From: JBJEFI01 sp051873875
Lineage (GTDB): Bacteria; Bacillota; Bacilli; Bacillales; Bacillaceae_G
Length of the DNA: 64,000 nucleotides
Assembly (NCBI GenBank): GCA_051873875.1
Contig: JBJEFI010000012.1
Coordinates: forward strand, 1-64,000
Direction of reading: 5' to 3'
Notes under the pieces: generated by a model
Database searches by the model: none
What the model saw: the letters and a program-made list of their open reading frames with translations, nothing else
Told to the model about the DNA's origin: nothing
In this document: in pieces, positions 33,276 through 42,159 of the stretch
How positions within the stretch are numbered: position 1 is the stretch's first letter
Layout of the letters: every line of letters begins with the position of its first letter
Made by a program: the position numbers and the translations under genes

Positions 33276-33310
33276 TAATCTATTCAATTTGTATAAAGTA
33301 GGAGGCACCT

Positions 33311-34606
33311 ATGGATCGCTTAAATAAGTTTTTTGAAAAAATGATGCCTGCATTTATGCGTTTTTCAAATGCAAAAGCAGTTGTCGCATTAAAAGATGGT
33401 TTCGTATTAACAATGCCAATGACATTAATTGGTTCGATATTCTTACTTCTTGGTAACTTACCATTTAAGAATTATAACAGTTTTATGGCTGGAATTTTTG
33501 GACAAGATTGGATGGCACCATTAAACCAAGTAACAGGTGCAACTTTTGATATTATCGCCTTAGTTGCGGTTTTTGGAATCGCTTACTCATATGCAAAATC
33601 ATATAATATTGATGGCGTTCCAGCAGGTATTTTAGGGATTATTTCATTCCTAATTGTAAGTAATTCATTTGTACTAAGTCCTTCAGGCGAAGTTGTAAAT
33701 GGTGTAATTCCAAAGGTTTGGACTGGTGGACAAGGTATGATTACATCTATCTTAGTCGGTCTAGCAGTCGGTGCAATTTATTCATGGTTTATTAACAAAG
33801 ATATTCGAATTAAAATGCCAGATAGTGTTCCAACTGGTGTAGCTAATGCCTTTTCAGCATTAATTCCTGGAACAGTTATTATGGTTATTTCGATGATTCT
33901 TTATATCATTTGTGACCAGCTTCAAGGTTCATCAATGACTGAAATTATTTATCAAATTTTACAAATTCCAATGCAAAATCTATCAGATACGCTACCTGGA
34001 ATTATTATCATTATGGCTCTTATCTCTATTTTCTGGTGGTTTGGTTTACATGGACCAAATATCGTAATGGGGATTATGGCACCAATCTTAACTTCGAATG
34101 CATTAGCAAACCAAGCGATCGTCGATGCTGGTCAAACATTAGTAGTTGGTGAAAATGCTAAACTTGTTACAGTTCAAATGGTTGATATTTATGCTAAATT
34201 TGGCGGCGCAGGTATTACGTTAGGGTTAATTATTGCAGCATTATTTGTAGCAAAATCACAACAAGTAAATCAATTATCAAAAATGTCATTAGTGCCGGGT
34301 ATCTTTAACATTAATGAACCAGTTATTTTTGGATTACCAATTATCTTTAATCCAATTATGATTATTCCGTTTATCCTTGTGCCAGTTGTGGCTGTATTAA
34401 TGACATACTTCTCTATTGTGTTAGGATTTATCGATCCATTTACAGCAGTACAAGTTCCTTGGACAACACCACCAGTTATTTCTGGTTTCTTATTATCAGG
34501 ATGGCAAGGGGCTGTCCTACAAATAGCAATTTTAGCAATGGCAGTAGTTGTATACTTCCCATTTGTGAAAATGTTAGATAAAGTGGCTGTTGAGCAAGAA
34601 AATCCA
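33311..34606 (+). CDS. PTS cellobiose-type IIC permease (3' end in an assembly gap)
   Basis: 432 residues can be read before the gap. About ten membrane helices, the EIIC-Lac/Cel fold; conserved GGAGITLGLIIA and the sugar-binding-loop region FNINEPVIFGLPIIFNPIMIIPFI are present. It transports and phosphorylates the beta-glucoside with IIA and IIB. Family members end a few residues after the segment VVYFPFVKMLDK, so probably only about 10-20 residues and the stop codon are hidden in the N tract at 34607-34706. AGGAGG lies eight bases before the ATG. Confidence 0.92.
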
Positions 34607-34706
34607 NNNNNNNNNNNNNNNNNNNNNNNNNNNNNNNNNNNNNNNNNNNNNNNNNNNNNNNNNNNNNNNNNNNNNNNNNNNNNNNNNNNNNNNNNNNNNN
34701 NNNNNN
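34607..34706. other. Assembly gap (100 N)
   Basis: Exactly 100 undetermined bases, a conventional placeholder length; the true size is unknown. It removes the 3' end of the IIC gene. No shared sequence flanks it, unlike the gap at 37761. Confidence 0.95.
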
Positions 34707-34791
34707 GTTTTTAATTAAAATATACTTATGTAAAGATGCCTCTATTTTCATTTTAATTAGAGTTAAGTAAAAAGGCGGGTTATGGATAAAT

Positions 34792-35496
34792 ATGGCTGTT
34801 AAATATAAATTAGTAGTAAGTGAAATGGAAAAGGAAATTTTAGCAGGAAAATATAATTTTAATTCTAAATTACCGACAGAAGAAGAATTGATGAAGAAGT
34901 TTAATGTTAGCCGAAATACGATAAGAAAAGCGATTGAGGTTTTAGCTGAACAAGGATATATTTATCAAGTTCAAGGCAGTGGGATTTTCTTAAGAGAATT
35001 TTCAAAGCCGGGATGCATTACGATGCGTGGAATGAAAGGTTTAACAAATGAATTTTCTGGTGATGTATTAACGAGTGAACTATTAGAGCTAAATTTAATT
35101 GAAGCAAACGAAGAGTTAGCAAAAAAAATGAAGTGTGAAGTAAATACAAAAGTATATCATGTTATTCGTGTCAGATATTTAAATGGAGAATCATTTGCTG
35201 TTGAAGAATCATTTTTCAATAAAGATATCATTCCTTATTTAAACAAAGAAATATGTGATAGCTCCATTTATAAATATATAACGGATGATTTGAAGTTAAA
35301 CATTGGTTTTGCAGACAAAGTGATTTATTCTGAAAAGTTAACAGAAAAGGAAGCCAAATTATTAGATTTAGAAGCTGGTGATCCAACGTTAGTCGTCGAG
35401 AATACGGTCTTTTTAAATACAGGCGCTGTTTTTGATGTTTCTAGAGAGAAATTTAACTATAAACGGGCTAAATTGCTAAGCTTAGCAACAAATTAG
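34792..35496 (+). CDS. GntR/HutC-family transcriptional regulator
   Basis: 234 residues. An N-terminal winged helix (about 8-68; LPTEEELMKKFNVSRNTIRKAIEVLAEQGYIYQVQGSGIFL) is followed by a UTRA ligand domain (about 90-230; EESFFNKDIIPYL and LVVENTVFLNTGAVFDVSREKF). Members near sugar PTS genes are repressors relieved by the phosphorylated sugar. As last gene of the operon it probably controls it through the repeat at 31048-31072. The ribosome binding site AAAGGCGGG is 13 bases from ATG 34792; a nearer ATG (34782) gives only six codons in another frame. Confidence 0.9.
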   Translation: MAVKYKLVVSEMEKEILAGKYNFNSKLPTEEELMKKFNVSRNTIRKAIEVLAEQGYIYQVQGSGIFLREFSKPGCITMRGMKGLTNEFSGDVLTSELLELNLIEANEELAKKMKCEVNTKVYHVIRVRYLNGESFAVEESFFNKDIIPYLNKEICDSSIYKYITDDLKLNIGFADKVIYSEKLTEKEAKLLDLEAGDPTLVVENTVFLNTGAVFDVSREKFNYKRAKLLSLATN

Positions 35497-35510
35497 TTTT
35501 CAAATGGAAT

Positions 35511-35585
35511 CTGAATTAGATTAATTTTATAGGAATCGTAAATCGTCATAGTCCTATAATGTTAATTTAATTCAGGTTTTTTTAT
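35511..35585 (+). terminator. Intrinsic terminator of the PTS operon
   Basis: Outer stem 35511-35524 with 35562-35575 (CTGAATTA / TAATTCAG ends), inner stem TATAGGA (35528-35534) with TCCTATA (35552-35558), then a T run. The remaining 170 bases to ywdI are AT-rich; I see no other feature. Confidence 0.8.
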
Positions 35586-35757
35586 CGTAAATAGTAACTG
35601 TTAGAAAAGTAGAATATCATTTTTTTATTTATTAATTGTGTGCTAAAAATTTATATGAAAAAAGAGTAGAGAGCAATTTCTTATACAGTTCCTTTCGCTA
35701 GACTTTTTTATATTAGGAAAGCTAAAATGGAAATGTCATATATATGGAGGTGGAAAG

Positions 35758-35997
35758 ATGGCGATTACAATAGAGCACGTCTTAACAAAAATGGAACAGC
35801 AGCTTGCTTATGCTCGTCAAACAAAGGGAGAACAACAGCGTGTACATCTTCATAAGATTCAAGTTTTATGTGAGCTTGTTTTAGAGCAAAATGACTCAAG
35901 TTCAAGCACGTTGGAGAAAGTCACATTTCCAAAAGCGGTAACACATGAACAAAAGGTTGAGATACATAACCAAGGGGATTCACTTTTAGACTTTTAA
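35758..35997 (+). CDS. ywdI: YwdI family protein (DUF5327)
   Basis: A 79-residue soluble protein of unknown function. The N-terminal half is helical and amphipathic (EHVLTKMEQQLAYARQTKGEQQRVHLHKIQVLCELVL); the C-terminal part is Ser-rich with a conserved acidic end (GDSLLDF). The sequence and its position immediately before the DUF423 gene match B. subtilis ywdI. GGAGGTGGAAAG precedes the ATG. It is 24 bases from ywdK and probably cotranscribed with it. Confidence 0.8.
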   Translation: MAITIEHVLTKMEQQLAYARQTKGEQQRVHLHKIQVLCELVLEQNDSSSSTLEKVTFPKAVTHEQKVEIHNQGDSLLDF

Positions 35998-36021
35998 TGA
36001 AATAGAGGGGAAGAGGGAGAA

Positions 36022-36393
36022 ATGAAATTTTTCTTTATTGCAGCTTGTATTAGTGCATTTTTATCTGTTGCAATTGGTGCATTTGGGGCTCATGGTTTAG
36101 AAGGTAAGGTAACAGAAAGAATGATGGAGAATTGGCAAACAGGGGTTCATTATCAAATGTTCCACGTTATTGGCTTGCTTACTGTTGCGTATGTTAGTCA
36201 AAAGGTAACGGGCACATCCATGACAACGTGGGCTGGTTGGATGTTTATTATTGGAACAGTTTTATTCTCAGGAAGTCTATATACTATGGCGCTAACAAAT
36301 ATAAAAATGTTAGGGGCAATTACACCAATTGGTGGCATCATGTTTTTAGTTGGTTGGGCGTTATTGGCAATTACTGCATTTAAAAATATGTAA
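36022..36393 (+). CDS. ywdK: DUF423 membrane protein, YwdK family
   Basis: 123 residues with four membrane helices (about 3-22, 42-60, 70-90, 97-118). The DUF423 signature AIGAFGAHGLEG is at residues 16-27, with a conserved WQTGVHYQMFHVIGLL helix. The function of this widespread family is not established. Its neighbours ywdI upstream and gerQ downstream (opposite strand) reproduce the Bacillus ywd order. AGGGGAAGAGGGAG precedes the ATG. Confidence 0.9.
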   Translation: MKFFFIAACISAFLSVAIGAFGAHGLEGKVTERMMENWQTGVHYQMFHVIGLLTVAYVSQKVTGTSMTTWAGWMFIIGTVLFSGSLYTMALTNIKMLGAITPIGGIMFLVGWALLAITAFKNM

Positions 36394-36396
36394 GGA

Positions 36397-36430
36397 AAAA
36401 AGCTGATTTTTAATAAGTCAGCTTTTTTAT
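36397..36430. terminator. Intrinsic terminator between ywdK and gerQ
   Basis: A 10-bp stem (AAAAAGCTGA at 36397-36406 with TCAGCTTTTT at 36418-36427) with T run. Convergent gerQ ends 25 bases away and may share it. Confidence 0.85.
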
Positions 36431-36455
36431 TGTTATAAAGATGTTTTTTAGCTAA

Positions 36456-36950
36456 TCATTGAGATGGTTGACCGTACGCTTCTATATATTGTTGTAGTGC
36501 TTGGTCAACAGCTACCTTTTGTTGTTTTAACATCTGATATTGCTCTTTTGTAAGCGGTGGTGGAAGAATGTAGTTAAACTCGTTAGGGAATTCAAGGTAG
36601 TCTAAATAAACCATTAACAACATATAATAACGATTATTTTGGAAATCTCTTAAAATAATATGATCACGACCTGCACTTAATATCATCCCATAAAATACTT
36701 TATTAATGGATGTACCTGAAGGACCACTTCCAGGAAATGTCATATACACATAAGCAAAATTGCCTCGATTAAAGCGGATAATTTGTTCTACATATGTTTG
36801 ATCGGCAGAGGGCATAACCTGCTGAGTTGTTTGTGTCATCTGCGGTGAAGTAGGCATCATTGGTTGGGTCCCTTGTATTGTTTGGGGTGGGTCTGTAGGT
36901 CGAAAATAAGCATCATAATCATAAGGATAATAATTAGGGGGGTAAGACAT
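36456..36950 (-). CDS. gerQ: Spore coat protein GerQ
   Basis: 164 residues. GerQ is needed for CwlJ to sit in the spore and is cross-linked by transglutaminase (Tgl) in the coat. The N-terminal 60 residues are Tyr/Pro/Gln/Met-rich and low complexity (SYPPNYYPYDYDAYFRP, then QTIQGTQPMMPTSPQMTQ). The conserved C-terminal half begins SADQTYVEQIIRFNRGNFAYVYMTFPGS and contains the LSAGRDHIILRD segment. The gene lies 28 bp downstream of cwlJ, giving a cwlJ-gerQ unit. AGGAGG precedes ATG. Expression is expected in the mother cell late in sporulation, by family knowledge. Confidence 0.94.
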   Translation of the reverse strand: MSYPPNYYPYDYDAYFRPTDPPQTIQGTQPMMPTSPQMTQTTQQVMPSADQTYVEQIIRFNRGNFAYVYMTFPGSGPSGTSINKVFYGMILSAGRDHIILRDFQNNRYYMLLMVYLDYLEFPNEFNYILPPPLTKEQYQMLKQQKVAVDQALQQYIEAYGQPSQ

Positions 36951-36978
36951 TTAAATAAACCTCCTCAGAATAGATTAA

Positions 36979-37419
36979 TTAAATACTGAATACCTTTGGA
37001 CAGTCCTCTTCAGTAGGCTGGTAAAAACAATGGTTTTTAAATTCACCAGCAAATGCTTGACCGTACCATTGAGAAGGGCAATTTCCATAAGCATTGAAAA
37101 ACCATAAACAATATGTGGATGGCCAAAGCCTTTCTCCATCAATTGACCTTCTTGCTAGTTCTATATCAATAGTACGTGGACGTTGGTAAAAATAACTTTT
37201 TCGAGGTGCTTCAAAACCTCCTGGAGATTGATATACCATATCGGTGATGCTACGAATATTTTTAAAGTCTAAGCAGTCGCATAAGACCCGATTGACACAG
37301 ACATTTCCAACCATAAGCATTCCTTGTTGTCCTTCGCCTTCTGCTTCTGCACGCATCAATCTAGCCAATAATTGTACTTCTTCTTCATTGTATTTGATAA
37401 CAGCCAATCTGATTTTCAC
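36979..37419 (-). CDS. cwlJ: Spore cortex-lytic enzyme CwlJ
   Basis: 146 residues, the normal size for CwlJ. It has a Hydrolase_2 (SleB-like) catalytic domain without a peptidoglycan-binding repeat. Conserved segments: LLARLMRAEAEGEGQQGMLMVGNVCVNR with the catalytic Glu, QSPGGFEAPRKSYFYQRP, and the C-terminal PSQWYGQAFAGEFKNHCFYQP. It degrades cortex peptidoglycan during germination, triggered by Ca-dipicolinate in B. subtilis. Followed by gerQ, on which its localisation depends. The ATG follows GGGAGGTGAAA. It starts within 80 bases of a 600-base gene-free stretch. Confidence 0.94.
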   Translation of the reverse strand: MKIRLAVIKYNEEEVQLLARLMRAEAEGEGQQGMLMVGNVCVNRVLCDCLDFKNIRSITDMVYQSPGGFEAPRKSYFYQRPRTIDIELARRSIDGERLWPSTYCLWFFNAYGNCPSQWYGQAFAGEFKNHCFYQPTEEDCPKVFSI

Positions 37420-38010
37420 CTCCCTTTTCTATACATAGAATGATATGTGTGGACAAATTTAAGTGTGCATATACCTAGAAAAGTTTTCGTACAAATAAAG
37501 AAAAACCGCAGGCAGTACTACCAAGAGTATTAGCGATTGGTAGTAGTCGTCCGAATAAAATTTATCGAGGAGGATAGTTGGAGGTTAGGCATAAAGAAAA
37601 TCGTAGGAGAGTTTGAAAGGAAGTTTTTCTCGTCTCTAATAGTGGAGGTGACCTTGAAAAAAGGGGATAGAACAATTGAGCAAGAAAAGAGATAAAGGAG
37701 AGGATGATTGAATGAGTAGATAAGGAGGAGTTTTTTCGTTACATTTCTTGAATAGTTCAANNNNNNNNNNNNNNNNNNNNNNNNNNNNNNNNNNNNNNNN
37801 NNNNNNNNNNNNNNNNNNNNNNNNNNNNNNNNNNNNNNNNNNNNNNNNNNNNNNNNNNNNGATTGAATGAGTAGATAAGGAGGAGTTTTTTCGTTACATT
37901 TCTTGAATAGTTCAACAAGATGTATATGAAAATCATCTTTAATGAATTTAAAAGAAATGAAGATAAAAGATTACTAAGCTAAAAGCAACAAATTTAACGA
38001 ACTGAAAATA
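37420..38010. other. Gene-free stretch with assembly gap and possible decayed ORF
   Basis: Between cwlJ and hemQ. A small hairpin pairs TACTACCA (37516-37523) with TGGTAGTA (37538-37545). A plus-strand frame from TTG 37537 to TAA 37695 reads 52 Lys/Glu-rich codons, and a second frame, with ATG at 37704, is cut by TGA codons (EEFFRYIS, then IVQQDVYENHL). This could be a decayed gene, but I recognise none. The gap and its flanking duplication are listed separately. Confidence 0.4.
37706..37915. repeat. 55-bp direct duplication flanking a 100-N assembly gap
   Basis: Bases 37706-37760 and 37861-37915 are identical over 55 positions, and the N run 37761-37860 lies exactly between them. The copies end precisely at the gap edges. 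This is the pattern of two contigs sharing a k-mer overlap joined by a scaffolder, rather than a biological tandem repeat. Confidence 0.9.
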
Positions 38011-38011
38011 A

Positions 38012-38040
38012 AAAAGAGAAAGAAAAGCTCTTTCTCTTTT
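38012..38040 (-). terminator. Intrinsic terminator of hemQ
   Basis: A 12-bp stem (AAAAGAGAAAGA at 38012-38023 with TCTTTCTCTTTT at 38029-38040) with 5-nt loop. On the minus strand it is followed by a T run; it overlaps the hemQ stop codon. Confidence 0.8.
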
Positions 38041-38803
38041 AGACAAATAATTTTTTTTCATCCATTGCGAAAAATGCTTCTAACCCTTCGATTGGAAGAA
38101 TGTTTCCGACAAAGAAAGCCCCGAATTCCCCATAACGAGCACTTACTTCATCAAAGCGCATTTCATAAACAAGCTTTTTAAATTGTAAAATATCATCGGC
38201 AAATAATGTTACGCCCCATTCATGATCATCAAAACCAACAGAACCAGTAATAATTTGTTTTACAAGACCTGCATATTGACGACCAATTTTCCCGTGACTA
38301 GCCATTAATTGACGACGTTCTTCCATCGGTAACATGTACCAATTATCATTTCCTTCACGACGTTTATCCATTGGATAGAAACAAATGTATTTTGCTTTTG
38401 GCAAGATTGGATATAATCTAGCACGAACATGTGGATTTTCGTATGGATTTTCATCTCCAGGTAAGTAATTACTTAATTCAACGACAGAAACGTATGAATA
38501 TGTTGTTTCAATATAGTCAGCAATGATTAATTTATTAAATTTATGCTCGATTTGATGTAATTCTTCCATTGTTGGACGAACAAGCATAAGTACATAATCT
38601 GCTTTATGCCCCATGATGGAGTAAAAAGCATGACTACCTGCTTTTTGATCTTCTACCTCTTGTAATTCGTTAAAAAATGATTGGAGTTGATGAATAATTG
38701 TTTGTTGATTAGTAGATGTTAGTTTGCGCCATTCATTCCACTTTACTTTATGAAACAGATGAAGAGAATACCAACCATCTAATGTTTTTGCAGCTTCGCT
38801 CAT
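38039..38803 (-). CDS. hemQ: Coproheme decarboxylase HemQ
   Basis: 254 residues. The last enzyme of the coproporphyrin-dependent haem pathway of Gram-positives: it oxidatively decarboxylates coproheme to haem b using hydrogen peroxide. Member of the chlorite-dismutase superfamily. The CFYPMDKRREGNDNWYMLP stretch contains the reactive Tyr (about 143), and His170 in MASHGKIGRQY matches the proximal haem ligand. GFDDHEWGVTLFADD is also typical. B. subtilis ywfI has the same length and is next to pta, as here. ATG preceded by GGGGGATTGTG. Divergent from pta. Confidence 0.95.
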   Translation of the reverse strand: MSEAAKTLDGWYSLHLFHKVKWNEWRKLTSTNQQTIIHQLQSFFNELQEVEDQKAGSHAFYSIMGHKADYVLMLVRPTMEELHQIEHKFNKLIIADYIETTYSYVSVVELSNYLPGDENPYENPHVRARLYPILPKAKYICFYPMDKRREGNDNWYMLPMEERRQLMASHGKIGRQYAGLVKQIITGSVGFDDHEWGVTLFADDILQFKKLVYEMRFDEVSARYGEFGAFFVGNILPIEGLEAFFAMDEKKLFV

Positions 38804-38906
38804 AAAATCACAATCCCCCTTTTACTTTGTGCTAGTTTTAGTTTAACATAGATAATAGAATATACTTACTAATATGATTTATAGGTGATTTTTTTATTAA
38901 CCAAAA

Positions 38907-38920
38907 TGAAAGCGTTTTAA
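38907..38920 (+). promoter_or_regulatory. cre site upstream of pta
   Basis: TGAAAGCGTTTTAA matches the cre consensus at 13 of 14 positions and closely resembles the B. subtilis pta activating cre. It lies 225 bases before the pta start codon, in the 340-base gap between divergent hemQ and pta. The rest of the gap is AT-rich; I could not place a convincing -35/-10 pair. Confidence 0.55.
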
Positions 38921-39143
38921 AATTAATTCTTATTTATCACACTTTTTTAATATTTTACGATAATTATGAAGCACATATTGCTGTAGTATTGTGTTAAAAT
39001 TATTGATGATAACAGTTGGTTTGGTGTATTATATAGGGTATTGGAAATTGTACTAGTTTATTTCATATAATTGTTATAGTATAGATTAACATTAAATTGT
39101 ATGTGTTGTAACAAAATATAAAGGGATATGGGAGGAATAATTT

Positions 39144-40121
39144 ATGAGCGCATTATTCGAAAACATTAAAGAACAGGTTATACATAAAGGGGTACGGATT
39201 GTATTTCCTGAAGGAAACGATGAACGTATATTAGGAGCGGCATATCGTTTACAGAAAGAAGGATACATTCATCCTGTATTAGTCGGAAAAGAAGAATCAT
39301 TGCAACAGGTGGCAAATGAAATTGGGATTTCCATTGAAGGATTAGAAATTCATGATCCAACTTCATACGAAGATATGGATATGCTTGTGAAGGCATTTGT
39401 TGAGCGCCGAAAAGGAAAAGTGTCTGAAGAACAAGCAAGAAAAATTTTATTAGACGAAAATTATTTTGGAACAATGCTTGTCTATTTAGGCAAAGCAGAT
39501 GGGTTAGTAAGTGGGGCAGCTCATTCAACAGCTGACACGGTTCGTCCAGCTTTACAAATTATTAAAACAAAACAAGGTGTAACGAAAACATCAGGTGTCT
39601 TTATTATGGTTCGTGATGATGAAAAATACGTATTTGGTGATTGTGCCATTAACATTTCACCGAATAGTCAGGACCTGGCTGAAATTGCAATTGAAAGTGC
39701 AAAGACAGCAGAAATTTTTGGGATTGATCCAAGAGTAGCAATGTTAAGCTTTTCAACAAAAGGTTCTGCATCATCTCCAGAAACAGAAAAAGTAGAAGAG
39801 GCGACAACAATTGCAAAACAATTAGCTCCAAACTTAGTGTTAGATGGCGAGTTTCAATTTGATGCAGCTTTCGTTCCATCTGTGGCGAAAAAGAAAGCGC
39901 CAAATTCCGTTATTCAAGGGGATGCAAATGTATTTGTTTTCCCAAGTCTAGAAGCAGGAAATATCGGTTATAAAATTGCACAACGCTTAGGAAACTTTGA
40001 AGCAATTGGTCCAATTTTACAAGGCTTAAACATGCCAGTAAATGATTTATCTCGTGGCTGTAATGAAGAAGATGTATATAAATTAGCATTAATTACGGCA
40101 GCACAAACATTACATCAATAA
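39144..40121 (+). CDS. pta: Phosphate acetyltransferase
   Basis: Interconverts acetyl-CoA and acetyl phosphate, the first step of overflow acetate formation. 325 residues, the short Pta class without the N-terminal regulatory domains. Conserved features: VFPEGNDERILGAAYRL, GTMLVYLGKADGLVSGAAHSTADTVRPALQII, CAINISPNSQDLAEIAIESA, and the C-terminal FPSLEAGNIGYKIAQRLGNFEAIGPILQGL. Ribosome binding site GGGAGG. Monocistronic, with a good terminator. Probably CcpA-activated, given the upstream cre. Confidence 0.96.
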   Translation: MSALFENIKEQVIHKGVRIVFPEGNDERILGAAYRLQKEGYIHPVLVGKEESLQQVANEIGISIEGLEIHDPTSYEDMDMLVKAFVERRKGKVSEEQARKILLDENYFGTMLVYLGKADGLVSGAAHSTADTVRPALQIIKTKQGVTKTSGVFIMVRDDEKYVFGDCAINISPNSQDLAEIAIESAKTAEIFGIDPRVAMLSFSTKGSASSPETEKVEEATTIAKQLAPNLVLDGEFQFDAAFVPSVAKKKAPNSVIQGDANVFVFPSLEAGNIGYKIAQRLGNFEAIGPILQGLNMPVNDLSRGCNEEDVYKLALITAAQTLHQ

Positions 40122-40122
40122 T

Positions 40123-40153
40123 AAAAAAGACTCCATTTTTTGGAGTCTTTTTT
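40123..40153. terminator. Bidirectional terminator between pta and lipL
   Basis: A 13-bp perfect stem (40123-40135 with 40141-40153; GACTCCA / TGGAGTC) with A and T tracts at the ends; it serves pta and the convergent lipL. Confidence 0.9.
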
Positions 40154-40166
40154 GCATTCTAGAGCA

Positions 40167-41000
40167 CTAAAGCATTCCGGCTTGTTCATTTCGTTTCATC
40201 ATTCGTTCAAGATGATGGGTAACAAGTAATTGTTCTTCAGCTTGTAAGCTGTTAGAAATTAAATGATTACTATGTTTCTGTAATGCTTGTAATAAAAGAA
40301 GTTGCATATCGACAATGGTGAGTTCTTTATTTAGTAATTCTGTTAAAGAGGCCATAACGTTTGGCTCGATTGCTGGAACATCGTAACGTGTTGGCGAATC
40401 TTTTTTACTTTGTTCGTAAAAATTTTTGATAAGTGTTGCGCGGTTTGCGCCACTACCATTTACACAAAGGTAAATTTGGACAGCAATTCCACCACGAATA
40501 CGACGTTGAGAAATTCCTGCAAATTTTTTGCCATCAATACTTAAATCATAGGAGCCAGGACAGTAAGAACCTTTTATTTCATAAGCTTGAATGTCAACAT
40601 GAAAGTCCTTTAAAGCTTCTTTTATTAATGCATACATAGTGTCATAACCTTCATTAATGGAAATAGTACCTTCTTGTTCTTTAAATAGAAGAGAAAGGTT
40701 TAAAATACCGTCGTCAAGAACGACAGCAAGTCCTCCTGAGTTTCGTACAATAACGTCATAACCATGTTCTCTTAAGAAGGAAATACCATCTTGTAAATGC
40801 GGCAATCGAGTATCTTGAATACCAAGAACAATGGTTGGAGCATGTACCCAAAAACGTGCGACGGAAGGGGATGTACCATTACCAACAATGGTACAAAGAC
40901 TATCATCAATTGCAAAAGATTGCATAGCTGTTGTATGAAGCAGTGTACTTGTATGATCAATGATTCGCCAGGTGTCTTGATACAATAAAGAAGTAGCCAT
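40167..41000 (-). CDS. lipL: Octanoyl-[GcvH]:protein N-octanoyltransferase LipL
   Basis: 277 residues of the BPL/LPL fold. LipL moves the octanoyl group from GcvH to the E2 subunits of the 2-oxo acid dehydrogenases during lipoate synthesis. The catalytic Cys147 lies in EIKGSYCPGSYDLSIDGKKFAG, replacing the ATP-binding logic of lipoate ligases; RNSGGLAVVLDDGILNLSL is the substrate-binding loop. B. subtilis ywfL has the same position downstream of pta. The start ATG follows GGAGAATGGTAG. rsfA lies upstream on the same strand, separated by a terminator. Confidence 0.92.
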   Translation of the reverse strand: MATSLLYQDTWRIIDHTSTLLHTTAMQSFAIDDSLCTIVGNGTSPSVARFWVHAPTIVLGIQDTRLPHLQDGISFLREHGYDVIVRNSGGLAVVLDDGILNLSLLFKEQEGTISINEGYDTMYALIKEALKDFHVDIQAYEIKGSYCPGSYDLSIDGKKFAGISQRRIRGGIAVQIYLCVNGSGANRATLIKNFYEQSKKDSPTRYDVPAIEPNVMASLTELLNKELTIVDMQLLLLQALQKHSNHLISNSLQAEEQLLVTHHLERMMKRNEQAGML

Positions 41001-41052
41001 CTACCATTCTCCTTACATGATAAAAACTTAATTATTATTGTAAAATAAAAGA

Positions 41053-41083
41053 AAAAAAGTATCCAATAATAAGATACTTTTTT
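41053..41083 (-). terminator. Intrinsic terminator of rsfA
   Basis: An 11-bp stem (AAAAAAGTATC at 41053-41063 with GATACTTTTTT at 41073-41083). Read leftward it ends rsfA before the lipL promoter region. Confidence 0.8.
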
Positions 41084-41177
41084 CTTCAAGGTAAGTATGA
41101 CGTTTCAATATTGCTGTAAAATTTTATCGTAGGAATACCCCTATCTATCGATAGGCTTTGTATATATAGTTTTTTCG

Positions 41178-41870
41178 TTATTCAGCAATGCGTTCTAGGT
41201 TACCGTTTCGATCCATGCGAAAGCTTGTTGCGTTTGCATTTTCTTCATCGAACAGTACCATTTTTCTAGCACGATTCATAATATTAATAAGGGTTTCGTA
41301 ATCTTCTTGAACAGTAGATGTTTGAACTTCTAATTCTTTTATTTGTTGTTCCAAATCCATAATTTGTTGGCGATAGCCATCATTTTCGATTCGTAATTTA
41401 CTATTTTCTACTTGAAGAGTTGCAGATTGATAATCCGTGTCCCGTAATGATTGCAAATAAGAAATAACTTGTGTTAAAGTAATAGCTGTTTTTGGTTCTG
41501 GCATGATAAAAGTTGATTCGACCATTTCAATGGATTCCGTTGGTTCTGCTGGTCGTTCAATTTGCGTTTCTTCAGTTATTAAAAGAGTAGTAGGTGGATT
41601 ATATAATAGTTTCTTTTTATTATTTCCCCCTTGTTTTGCTCGTTGTTGCTCTTTCCGATATTTTCGTGAAAGTTGTAATGCTTTTTCATAATTATGACGG
41701 ACAACTGCATTCCAACGAAAACCACATGCGGCAGACGTACGATTTAAAATATCGCCAACTTCTTCAAAAGCATTTAATTGTGTACTTCCTTCACGAACGT
41801 GACGAAGAACCGTTTCTGCTAATAATAAATCATTTTCTTCTGACCAAGCATCTTGTCTTGATTTTAGCAT
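41178..41870 (-). CDS. rsfA: RsfA-family prespore transcriptional regulator
   Basis: 230 residues. The N-terminal Myb/SANT-like domain spans about 5-60 (RQDAWSEENDLLLAETVLRHVREGSTQLNAFEEVGDILNRTSAACGFRWNAVVR). A variable linker with RKEQQRAKQGGNNKKK follows. The C-terminal coiled coil is about 140-205 (VENSKLRIENDGYRQQIMDLEQQIKELEVQ). In B. subtilis RsfA is made in the forespore under sigma-F and modulates sigma-F genes. I did not find a convincing sigma-F promoter. It sits beside lipL, as ywfN does in B. subtilis. ATG preceded by GAAAGAAGGGAGAAATGAATA. Confidence 0.9.
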   Translation of the reverse strand: MLKSRQDAWSEENDLLLAETVLRHVREGSTQLNAFEEVGDILNRTSAACGFRWNAVVRHNYEKALQLSRKYRKEQQRAKQGGNNKKKLLYNPPTTLLITEETQIERPAEPTESIEMVESTFIMPEPKTAITLTQVISYLQSLRDTDYQSATLQVENSKLRIENDGYRQQIMDLEQQIKELEVQTSTVQEDYETLINIMNRARKMVLFDEENANATSFRMDRNGNLERIAE

Positions 41871-42159
41871 TATTCATTTCTCCCTTCTTTCATTAACAGT
41901 CTTTCCTGTATATATTAAGCATTTCCTATTTTGCATGTGTGTATACAAACCTTTTAATTTTTTTAATAGAAAAAGTAATACATAGGCTACAAGTGGAGAA
42001 ACACTATTTTTGTAAACTTGAATTTGTATAAGGGAAACTGTTAAAATGGAACAAGCCTAATGAAAATTGTATATTAAAAAGACAATTTAACGGTTAGACA
42101 ATTACATTGAATAAAATAATGTATACATTTTTATATACAGATAGAAAGGAAGCATAAAA

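Noticed and set aside
37530..37760. Minus-strand 76-codon frame beside the gap
   Set aside because: No ribosome site, starts at the gap edge, composition is that of the reverse strand of a GA-rich stretch; no family resemblance.
37704..37947. Possible TGA recoding (ATG ATT GAA TGA ... TCT TGA) giving a longer protein
   Set aside because: No SECIS-like structure or selenoprotein family; the genome otherwise uses TGA as stop, so decay is the simpler reading.
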